Shown here: positions 6,554-13,670 of the stretch, piece by piece
Numbering within the stretch: the first letter of the stretch is position 1
Layout: every line of letters starts with the position of its first letter
From: DAIOSQ01 sp036752465
GTDB lineage: Bacteria > Pseudomonadota > Gammaproteobacteria > Legionellales > Legionellaceae
Assembly (NCBI GenBank): GCA_036752465.1
Contig: DAIOSQ010000025.1
Span: 1-19,170, forward strand
Direction of reading: 5' to 3'
DNA: 19,170 nucleotides
Position numbers and translations under genes: made by a program
The notes under the pieces: model-generated
The model's input: the letters and a program-made list of their open reading frames with translations, nothing else
Told to the model about the DNA's origin: nothing
The model's database searches: none

Positions 6554-9205
6554 ATGTTTGATGATGCCAGTTTTTTTAACTATTTTGTGTTTGGATGCAA
6601 CATCACTTCGCAGCAATTTTTGGTTAAATTCCAAGTGGAGTTGCCCAAGATGCAAGCCAATTGGCGCAAACAATATGCTGATTTCAAACGCGATGTGGCC
6701 AAACCTAGAAAAGATGCGCCTAAAATTGTCATCACCCTGACAGATGTGTTGGTTTTAGATCTAGAACAGGGTTCTGCTTTGCTCATTAAGCCATTACCCC
6801 AAGCCTTGACACCGCATGAGTTTGTAGCACAGTTTCATGAATTGGTGACTTCTGGGCGTTACGCAGCGATCTTGCATCCACAAATAGCACAAGCCACCTG
6901 GCGCAACCAGGTGATAGGCATAAACTGCGCCGTTGTCAAAATACAGGGAACACGCAATGTCATTAAATATGCCATACCCCCGCTGCAACTTCCTTTGCTG
7001 GCTTTGCCCAACAAAACCGCTGAGATACCACCCTACCACCATGCGATTTATAACATTTACTTTTCAACGATAACAACCGCGACCACAGTTCCCTCATCAG
7101 TCCAAACAATGTTTGATAACAAGTCATATTTTAGAGCATGTGTGTTGGGCTTGAGGATTTCATTGCAGGCATATGTAACCATAACAAAGATGACTCTTCC
7201 GCAGATGCTACATGCATACCAAATAGAGTATGCCCAAGCACAGCAAACCCAAAGCTATCGCGCGATCATCTATCCTAAAGTAGTCATATTGCCGACGCAT
7301 ATCGTCATTTGCGACTATAGAAACGGCCAGTATTTGTTGATTAAACCGTTGGCAAGTTTGCTCAACCCGGACACGTTTACAACACAGTTTCGCACCATCT
7401 TACTGCAGAAAAGCTATATAGATTGGTTAAATCCAGAACTAGGCGCAGCGCCTTGGCGACAAGACATATTGGACATAGACCTCGCTGTGGATGCAAGCCA
7501 AGGCCTACGGAACAAGAAAACTTACGACATCATCGATGCAAATCCTCCCCTAAGCCAGCAGACAAGAACGCCGATCAAATCCGACAGTAACTCTTTCGCT
7601 GCTGCCCTTGGGCTAATAGCACTCCAAGAAGCAGTCACACCAACAAGCCTTGATGAAGTCCCTCACCTGCTGTGCACGACCCATCAACACCCTTCAGCAG
7701 CTTCGCCTGCAGTATGCACTGGCGAGTTGCCCACTGCGATATGCATTGAAGAGATAGCCGCAGTTCAGCGCCTATTGGGCCCAAGTATTACCTATATTTG
7801 TGATAAAAACTCTGTTGAGCCTGCCATAAAGCCCAATTTATTTATCGCTCCCGTTGCCAAATTAGGTCGCAAAGAAAAATCCATGGGGGTATATACCAAA
7901 GCAAAAATTACCGCAGGCACAGTTTTAGGCCGCTACCAAGGCAAAAAAATTGCCTTAGATAGTTTATCCGAAACTGCAGATACCTCATATGTATTCGCCA
8001 TGGGGCGCAGGAAATTTGGCATTGATGCCTTAACCCAGCGCAATTGGGCTGGGATGGTCAATTCTGGCTCAGCCAGCATAGCCAATCTGGACACCTGTCG
8101 CACTCCGCAAGGCGATATTATATATGTCGCCAATCAATTGATTCTGCCTGGTAGTCAATTGCTAATCGATTATGGTGATGATTATCAGCATAGCCCCGCT
8201 GAATACCGCTTTTTGCGACCTAGCGATACTTGGTTAGAATCGGCAGAAATCTATCGCCAGCATCAATCTTTGTATTATGTGGATGATTGGCATTGTCCAG
8301 CTTTGGATCTGCAGCACAGTAAAATTATAAACCTACACATAGACCAATTGCAACTGGCCACTGTTGATTTACCCATCTTATGCTTTGATGAGCATGATCA
8401 ACTGAAATCGCAATATGAACAAGAAAATTTTACTCGATTAATGTTTAGCTGCTGGCAAGGCAATCAACGCGAGCTAAAGATCCTCCTGACCCTGGGCGCT
8501 GATGTTAATCTACAATCCAGCATTTGCGGACTGGGTGCGTTACATTTTGTTATCATCAGTCCCATAGCCAGTCAAAAGAAATTAGTTATGCTACAACTGC
8601 TGCTGCAGCGTGGTGCACTCCTAACGCTGCAAGATGCGGCAAATAATACAGTTTTGCATTGGGCCATCCAATATCATGAATGTGACTTGATAAGCTATCT
8701 GTTGCAAAACGCTGAAGCTCCTGAAAAATATGTCAACAATGACAACCTGGATTTTTTTCTTTATGCCTTGGTACAAGGCAATCCTGCAGTCGTGAAGCTG
8801 GTCTTGTCTTACGCACGCATGGTAGATTATTTTACACAAGGCCTTGGAAAAATAGTGTGCGAAAGTTTGGTGCTGTTTTTGCAAGTTCAAGATAATAAAC
8901 TCGCTGATTATATTGCATTTTTTACAGAGTTGCTGCGACAATTATCCAGCGGAGATACCTATGGTGCAACCCGCTATAACCCAGCAAACCCAAAGAAAAA
9001 AATCAAAACCAACCCAGTTGACGAAAATGTCATCTTGTCACCAGAAAAATCCTCACAATGCGTTCAGCAGCTGACAACAGCTGCCACACAATCCTTTCGT
9101 TTTTTCAGGAAAACAATCGTTAGTATTCATCAATTGCTGATTGACCATGGCACTGCTGAGGCAGCCTACGACAACAAACGGCCAAAATATGCAAACATGG
9201 GCTGA
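6554..9205 (+). CDS. SET-domain and ankyrin-repeat protein with duplicated N-terminal domain; candidate nuclear effector
   Basis: An 883-residue protein. Residues 1-140 and about 186-326 are two copies of one unknown domain, aligned on MFD-x2-S-x-F at the start, then LPxM, LLIKPL, LxPxxFxxQF and a WR motif. A SET lysine-methyltransferase domain follows at about 429-545: GVYTKAKITAGT near its start, an NHS-like MVNSGSASIANLD (501-513), and LLIDYGDDY (536-544) with the expected tyrosine. Ankyrin-like repeats cover about 625-760 (LLTLGADVNLQ, TVLHWAIQYHECDLISYLLQ). A basic NPKKKIKT (812-819) resembles a nuclear localisation signal. SET plus ankyrin is the build of the Legionella Dot/Icm effector RomA/LegAS4, which methylates host histone H3; the duplicated front half is not part of that protein as I know it. 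It starts 15 bases after the ene-reductase with no clear ribosome-binding site, so the start is uncertain; its match to the start of repeat 2 supports it. Confidence 0.85.
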   Translation: MFDDASFFNYFVFGCNITSQQFLVKFQVELPKMQANWRKQYADFKRDVAKPRKDAPKIVITLTDVLVLDLEQGSALLIKPLPQALTPHEFVAQFHELVTSGRYAAILHPQIAQATWRNQVIGINCAVVKIQGTRNVIKYAIPPLQLPLLALPNKTAEIPPYHHAIYNIYFSTITTATTVPSSVQTMFDNKSYFRACVLGLRISLQAYVTITKMTLPQMLHAYQIEYAQAQQTQSYRAIIYPKVVILPTHIVICDYRNGQYLLIKPLASLLNPDTFTTQFRTILLQKSYIDWLNPELGAAPWRQDILDIDLAVDASQGLRNKKTYDIIDANPPLSQQTRTPIKSDSNSFAAALGLIALQEAVTPTSLDEVPHLLCTTHQHPSAASPAVCTGELPTAICIEEIAAVQRLLGPSITYICDKNSVEPAIKPNLFIAPVAKLGRKEKSMGVYTKAKITAGTVLGRYQGKKIALDSLSETADTSYVFAMGRRKFGIDALTQRNWAGMVNSGSASIANLDTCRTPQGDIIYVANQLILPGSQLLIDYGDDYQHSPAEYRFLRPSDTWLESAEIYRQHQSLYYVDDWHCPALDLQHSKIINLHIDQLQLATVDLPILCFDEHDQLKSQYEQENFTRLMFSCWQGNQRELKILLTLGADVNLQSSICGLGALHFVIISPIASQKKLVMLQLLLQRGALLTLQDAANNTVLHWAIQYHECDLISYLLQNAEAPEKYVNNDNLDFFLYALVQGNPAVVKLVLSYARMVDYFTQGLGKIVCESLVLFLQVQDNKLADYIAFFTELLRQLSSGDTYGATRYNPANPKKKIKTNPVDENVILSPEKSSQCVQQLTTAATQSFRFFRKTIVSIHQLLIDHGTAEAAYDNKRPKYANMG

Positions 9206-9239
9206 GCCAAATCAAAATATTTTTAGTTCAAATTATTTA

Positions 9240-9272
9240 TTTAATGATTATTTAAGTATCATCATCTATACT
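9240..9272 (+). promoter_or_regulatory. PmrA-box-like direct repeat and -10 element
   Basis: TTTAAT (9240-9245), five bases, then TTTAAG (9251-9256) fit the PmrA box YTTAAK-N5-YTTAAK, with 11-base periodicity. A -10 like TATACT (9267-9272) follows ten bases later, placing the box over the -35 region, where activator sites usually lie; there is no good -35. PmrA controls Dot/Icm and effector genes in Legionella and Coxiella. The sequence around is A/T-rich, so chance must be considered. Confidence 0.5.
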
Positions 9273-9302
9273 CATAGATAAGAGTAACCCTAGGATATTG
9301 TT

Positions 9303-10652
9303 ATGCCAAAAGACGAATATAGAAAATCTAGAAGTCCATCGCCTACTTCTGTTGTCAGGCCGCTGAGTCCGGTTACCTCCAAAGAAACTCTCGCGGGGGT
9401 TAGCTCGCGCGACGAACCAGAATCCAATATGACAAGCGAACGTATAGAACATGAGTTTAACAATTTTTCAACCATTTTTGAAAATAGATATGAGGTGAAA
9501 AAGGGATTAAGCGAAGAACATATTGACGAATATTTAACCCATTATCAAACAATTATGTCTTTATATAAACATCTCGAACGCGCGCATCCGAGCGCAGAGG
9601 AAGCCAAGCGCCTAGGAGAAATCTTTACTTATACTCAGCTAGGCATGATACGCTTGCGAACGGCATACCCGAGTATGCAAGAGACTATACAAGCCGCAAT
9701 GGCTGCTCCGCTGGATACAGGTGCTCATAAACCACAATCATTCGATACGCTGCCTACCAAGAAAGTTAGTAAACACGCAATGATACAAGCCTTAGCCGAA
9801 GCGGAACAAGCCTTAGGCACTGAATATCCAAAATTCTTAGCAAGATCAGGCGTTAAAGCTAAAGAAAACCCACCGTTTATCGGAATAATGCAACAGACGT
9901 ATGCAACATTTCAAGATCTTTTACAAACTAATAAGGATAATCACACCATAGCAGCCAATTTATCCGGTGAAGATCTTGCGACCTGTGCTCGATGTTATAG
10001 AAAAATTGTAAACATGTATGAGCGCTACTACAGTGTTGAAATAGCGGGGCAAAGCGACCAACAAGTCAAGGACAGCTTGAGAGATATCTATAATCAGACT
10101 CAAGACATGTACTCGCAGTTGCAACGGCAATACAAAGAACAGTTTGCTGCTATAAACCTAGTAGAACAGTTTGCTACTAATAAACTAGTAACAGAGCAGA
10201 AGCGAAGAAAGATATCTAAGGAATGTAGTACTGCCATCGCTAACTATCAGACCAACATGCAACGAATTGACCAGCTCGCCACTAACAACTCACGCTATCA
10301 CAGCGCAGCTGCATGCAAAACAAACCTATTGAGTAAATTCCAGCTGGCATTGCGTAACTTTGACCAGGATCCATCATACGCACCCGATGAGCTATTGGCA
10401 GACTGCCAAGAGTTCATCGCTGCGGCAAACCAAACATTCCAAGTCAACCGTTCCCATCCTTGGTTCAGGTCACTGATATCACAACCATTGGAAAGCTTAT
10501 TGCGCCGCATCATTACCTATTGCACAGGGGCTGCGCCCGCAGCTGCAGCAGAAAATCCTCCTAGCAAAACCTTTTGGGATGGCAAGACCACGGCAGCTTT
10601 TACAACTGAAGTATTGGCCAGTGAGCTAGAAAAAGCCGTAAAAAAACCTTAG
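9303..10652 (+). CDS. Unrecognised helical protein; candidate effector
   Basis: I do not recognise this 449-residue protein. AGGA lies seven bases before the ATG, so the start is sound. The first 50 residues look disordered, with Ser-Pro motifs (SRSPSPTS, LSPVTS) of a eukaryotic flavour. The rest is mostly predicted alpha-helix, rich in Gln, Tyr, Ala and Leu, with no membrane segment and no signal peptide. Residues about 255-300 (QTQDMYSQLQRQYKEQ and on) look like coiled coil. A basic KRRKISK (300-306) could be a nuclear signal. Codons for residues 279-296 include a 27-base tandem duplication. A short Ala/Pro linker (about 409-420) precedes the C-terminus. It has its own promoter with a PmrA-like box, and it follows the SET/ankyrin gene on the same strand and converges with the ankyrin gene. 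An effector role is an inference from context. Confidence 0.75.
   Translation: MPKDEYRKSRSPSPTSVVRPLSPVTSKETLAGVSSRDEPESNMTSERIEHEFNNFSTIFENRYEVKKGLSEEHIDEYLTHYQTIMSLYKHLERAHPSAEEAKRLGEIFTYTQLGMIRLRTAYPSMQETIQAAMAAPLDTGAHKPQSFDTLPTKKVSKHAMIQALAEAEQALGTEYPKFLARSGVKAKENPPFIGIMQQTYATFQDLLQTNKDNHTIAANLSGEDLATCARCYRKIVNMYERYYSVEIAGQSDQQVKDSLRDIYNQTQDMYSQLQRQYKEQFAAINLVEQFATNKLVTEQKRRKISKECSTAIANYQTNMQRIDQLATNNSRYHSAAACKTNLLSKFQLALRNFDQDPSYAPDELLADCQEFIAAANQTFQVNRSHPWFRSLISQPLESLLRRIITYCTGAAPAAAAENPPSKTFWDGKTTAAFTTEVLASELEKAVKKP
10137..10190 (+). repeat. 27-base tandem duplication inside the helical protein gene
   Basis: Units 10137-10163 and 10164-10190 both begin GAACAGTTTGCT and end CTAGTA and differ at four positions. 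The length is nine codons, so the frame is kept; the encoded units are EQFAAINLV and EQFATNKLV. Confidence 0.8.
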
Positions 10653-10744
10653 CCTCATGGGAATAACACACGCCGTCACACGTAACAAGAACGCGCGTGT
10701 GCACATTCCACCTAAAATGAGTGGCATTGATTGCCAACAATTGC

Positions 10745-10764
10745 GCTGTGCGAAACAGCACAGC
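10745..10764. terminator. Hairpin between convergent genes, possible two-way terminator
   Basis: GCTGTGC (10745-10751) and GCACAGC (10758-10764) form a perfect 7-bp stem with loop GAAACA, directly beside the stop codon of the ankyrin gene and 93 bases after the helical protein gene. Neither side has a good T run, so its strength as an intrinsic terminator is doubtful. The rest of 10653-10744 holds short CACACG/CGTGTG complements and nothing else. Confidence 0.4.
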
Positions 10765-12189
10765 TTAAATATCGTCTTCTCGTGGCAACAGACCGGTGGC
10801 TATCGGGGTGATACCGATGTTGGGATTAAACCCATAATCCTCAAGTATCTTCAATAAATTATTGCCTCTACGGGTTAGTTTAGCCACACAATAGACATCC
10901 AAATAATTTTTTAACAGATAATAATTATCAGTCGCCGTCAGAATGGGTAATATTTTTTCAGCTCGCGCCATATGCAGGCTGTTTTGATTGTCACACGACT
11001 GAAACAGCACCGCCGCCAACATCCCAACCAAACTGGCTTTGCGGGCACCACTGGCCAGGTAATAGCGTTGGATACATTCGTCAAGTGCGCGATCTTTATC
11101 CCATTCGATCCATTCATCATAGAGGTAATGCACTTCTTGCGCTGCAAACTCACCTGTATCAGCTAATTTGATGACCGCCACCGCAGCTGCAACCACGCCT
11201 TGGATATTGGCCCAGGAACAATTGCCGACAATTTGTGCGCTTAGCGGAACTTGCGCCAACGGCTTCAAGCCTAGTTTTTTGTTAATCTGTTGATGAAAGT
11301 ATTCTCTAGGCTGTCTTTTAAACAAGCTATTTTCAAGGAATGCAACCGTCAATGCCTCAGGACGCGTGATTTGGTAGACATTGACACAGCCTTCGCGTTG
11401 ACTGTTCTCTCCCCTATCAATTTTTACCCATAAATTATGGTAACGAATAAAACTTAAGGCATGCCCACGGCTGGCAACCGGTAAAATCAACAATGGCGTC
11501 TTGATCAATTCACCCAAACGCGCATAATCGATTTCATTTAAAATGGGATGCCGTTGATAACGCAATAAGTCATCGGCAACCATAAAGGCATCGATGATCA
11601 TGTGCACATAAGGGAAATACTCTCGTAAATAACGGGTCGAATAGCTCGAAACGAAGCGACACAAAGAATCTTTGATAATTGCCACGGTGAATTCTAGGAT
11701 AAAACCTTCATAGTCGACTTCAACGAACTCATGTTTGGCATTTAAAATATCGGTGTCGCCCTTGAGTTCAAAGCGATGCCCAAGTAATTTAGCCAAAATA
11801 AAATCCATAGCAAAATCAAGTTTGGCGTGATGCTGATAGAGCAAATGCTTCAGACTATTTTGTCCGCGCAGCATGGGATAAACTAAGACAGATAAGCCGG
11901 TGTTGGTATACGCATTGGGATCAGCGCCATTGCTCAGTAAAAACTTGGTCATCTCCAGATCGTCATTATCCACACTCCAATGCAACGCTGTGCGGGTGGT
12001 CACATCTGGCTTATTAACATCGACACCTTTTGCTAGCAACAGCTTGGCCGTGGCGTGTTGCCTGGCAATGACCGCTTCTATCAATGGCGTAAAGCCATAC
12101 TCATCGATATCATCCAGTAACTCACCACGACTGAGATAACCATCTAAATCAGGGACTCGACAGCTGATAATATCGTCGGCAAGCGTCAT
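10765..12189 (-). CDS. Ankyrin-repeat protein with cysteine-protease-like half, AnkH/LegA3-like candidate effector
   Basis: A 474-residue protein. Ankyrin repeats span about 30-130 (FTPLIEAVIARQHATAKLLLAKGVDVN, then TALHWSVDNDDLEMTKFLLSNGADPN, written here as repeat spans 33-59 and 67-92). An ankyrin-like end LLKILEDYGFNPN recurs at 445-457. Between them lies a globular region with H243 in RGHALSF, D258 in KIDRGE, Q319, and C324 in GNCSWAN. This order, His-Asp-Gln-Cys, is that of clan CE cysteine peptidases and acetyltransferases. The build recalls AnkH/LegA3, a core Legionella Dot/Icm effector with ankyrin repeats, one set apart, and a cysteine-protease-like fold; I name it by resemblance only. 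It starts 3 bases after the 130-residue gene's stop, with GGGAG inside that gene, so the two are translated together. No membrane segment or signal peptide is seen. Confidence 0.83.
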   Translation of the reverse strand: MTLADDIISCRVPDLDGYLSRGELLDDIDEYGFTPLIEAVIARQHATAKLLLAKGVDVNKPDVTTRTALHWSVDNDDLEMTKFLLSNGADPNAYTNTGLSVLVYPMLRGQNSLKHLLYQHHAKLDFAMDFILAKLLGHRFELKGDTDILNAKHEFVEVDYEGFILEFTVAIIKDSLCRFVSSYSTRYLREYFPYVHMIIDAFMVADDLLRYQRHPILNEIDYARLGELIKTPLLILPVASRGHALSFIRYHNLWVKIDRGENSQREGCVNVYQITRPEALTVAFLENSLFKRQPREYFHQQINKKLGLKPLAQVPLSAQIVGNCSWANIQGVVAAAVAVIKLADTGEFAAQEVHYLYDEWIEWDKDRALDECIQRYYLASGARKASLVGMLAAVLFQSCDNQNSLHMARAEKILPILTATDNYYLLKNYLDVYCVAKLTRRGNNLLKILEDYGFNPNIGITPIATGLLPREDDI

Positions 12190-12192
12190 AGA

Positions 12193-12585
12193 TTAGCGAT
12201 CTCCCGGGCGTGGATTAAATTTGGGAGCGTTAACCAAGCCATTGCGCAATTTGTAATCAAGATCTTGCTCGCGCTTGGCGTTGTCATAATTTGTTCTGGC
12301 TTCGTCATTCAACTCCGGCACCGCACTCATGGTGGGGGGAGCCCCGTCAAACCGCTGGCTTTTCAACCATGGCTGCTCTTTGATAGGTTGATGAGAGTTA
12401 TCCAGTTCGTTGCCCGCAGCTTCTTGCTTACTGGCATGGGGAGGCTCAGCGACTCGGATACCCAGCCGCCTTCGATATAGATCTTTTTCACGAGCCCGTA
12501 AGGTGCGATACATGGTTTCCGTGTCAGCAAATAACATGGAGTCAGGTGATCGCTTACCCGTGTCGATATCTGTTTTTTTACGCAT
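12193..12585 (-). CDS. Small charged unknown protein, partner gene of the ankyrin protein
   Basis: I do not recognise this 130-residue protein. It is hydrophilic, rich in Arg, Lys, Asp, Glu, Pro and Asn, with no membrane segment; helix is likely at about 20-45 (MYRTLRAREKDLYRRR) and 90-115, with a disordered Pro/Gln middle and a PRPGDR end. It lies between asd (14 bases upstream) and the ankyrin gene (3 bases downstream), all on the minus strand. There is no Shine-Dalgarno motif. Instead TATAAT (12592-12597) ends six bases before the ATG, which would make a leaderless mRNA, or else it is translated by coupling to asd. The tight link to the ankyrin gene suggests a shared job, for example a chaperone or second effector; this is a guess. 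The long open frame and conserved strand context make a real gene likely. Confidence 0.65.
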   Translation of the reverse strand: MRKKTDIDTGKRSPDSMLFADTETMYRTLRAREKDLYRRRLGIRVAEPPHASKQEAAGNELDNSHQPIKEQPWLKSQRFDGAPPTMSAVPELNDEARTNYDNAKREQDLDYKLRNGLVNAPKFNPRPGDR

Positions 12586-12591
12586 AGCTTA

Positions 12592-12597
12592 ATTATA
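12592..12597 (-). promoter_or_regulatory. -10 element TATAAT just before the 130-residue gene
   Basis: A perfect TATAAT lies right after the asd stop codon (12600-12602) and six bases before the next ATG, so transcription would begin at or next to the start codon. No convincing -35 is found at 16-18 bases, and the surrounding sequence is an AT alternation, so the match could be chance. Confidence 0.35.
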
Positions 12598-12599
12598 TA

Positions 12600-13622
12600 T
12601 CATATATATTGTTTTTGCAGTATTTCTGCAATCTGAATCGCGTTTATTGCCGCACCTTTGCGTACATTGTCCGCCACCACCCACAAGTTCAGGCCATTGG
12701 GTGCGGAGATATCTTGGCGAATGCGCCCGACATATACCTCATCATGACCGGCAGCATGCTCCTGTGGCGTGGGATATTTCAGCCGCTTGGGATCATCCAC
12801 CACTTTAACACCAGGGGCTTTCATGAGAATGCTACGCGCCTCGCTGGCCAACATCGGCCGAGCTAACTCCAGGTGTATGGCTTCAGAATGTCCGAAAAAA
12901 ACTGGCACGCGCACCGCTGTCGGATTAACCATAATCGTGGCATCGTTGAGAATTTTTTGTGTTTCCCATACCATTTTCATTTCTTCTTTGGTGTAGCCGT
13001 TGTCCTGAAATTCATCGATATGTGGCAGCAGATTAAACGCGATTTGTTTAGGGTAAACCTGTGGTTTAATGGGCCTAGCATTTAATAGCTCACCGGTCTG
13101 CGACGCCAATTCCAGTAACGCACGCCTGCCCGTACCAGAGACCGCCTGGTAGGTGGCAACATTGATGCGTTTGATAGCGGCAACATCATGAATGGGTTTC
13201 AACGCCACCATCATTTGTATGGTGGAGCAATTTGGGTTAGCAATGATGCGACGGGTACTATAGTGCGCAATACATTCAGGATTAACCTCTGGCACCACCA
13301 ATGGCACATCTGCGTCGTAACGAAAGCAGGAGGTATTATCAATCACCACCGCGCCTTGTTGCGTCGCTATAGGCACATATTGCCGCGAAACATCTCCGCC
13401 TGCAGAGAAAAAAGCAATGTCTACCTCACCAAAGTCGAAAGTCGCTAACGCTTGCACATTAAGCTCGCGCTTACCAAATAGCACAGTTTTCCCGACAGAG
13501 CGCTCACTGGCCAAAGGGTACAGCTCATTCACCGGAAATTTGCGCGTATACAACGCAGACAACAACACCTCACCGACCATGCCAGTTGCGCCAACAATGG
13601 CCACATTATATTTTTTTTGCAT
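12600..13622 (-). CDS. asd: Aspartate-semialdehyde dehydrogenase
   Basis: This 340-residue cytosolic enzyme reduces aspartyl phosphate to aspartate semialdehyde with NADPH, the branch-point step to lysine, threonine, methionine and the diaminopimelate of peptidoglycan. The nucleotide-binding loop GATGMVGEV lies at the N-terminus. The catalytic cysteine is C132 in NPNCST, followed by SGTGRRALLELASQT and the His-containing FFGHSEAIHLEL. The intact Cys separates it from the inactive Usg-type paralogue. The ATG at 13622 is preferred to the TTG three bases earlier: GAGGA sits about eight bases upstream. It begins 48 bases after prmB on the same strand and is followed closely by the 130-residue gene and the ankyrin gene, so these could form one transcript. 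No terminator follows it. Confidence 0.95.
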   Translation of the reverse strand: MQKKYNVAIVGATGMVGEVLLSALYTRKFPVNELYPLASERSVGKTVLFGKRELNVQALATFDFGEVDIAFFSAGGDVSRQYVPIATQQGAVVIDNTSCFRYDADVPLVVPEVNPECIAHYSTRRIIANPNCSTIQMMVALKPIHDVAAIKRINVATYQAVSGTGRRALLELASQTGELLNARPIKPQVYPKQIAFNLLPHIDEFQDNGYTKEEMKMVWETQKILNDATIMVNPTAVRVPVFFGHSEAIHLELARPMLASEARSILMKAPGVKVVDDPKRLKYPTPQEHAAGHDEVYVGRIRQDISAPNGLNLWVVADNVRKGAAINAIQIAEILQKQYI

Positions 13623-13670
13623 CAACTATATCCTCGTATGCCTTTGTACGTACCCAACTTTAATAACTGC

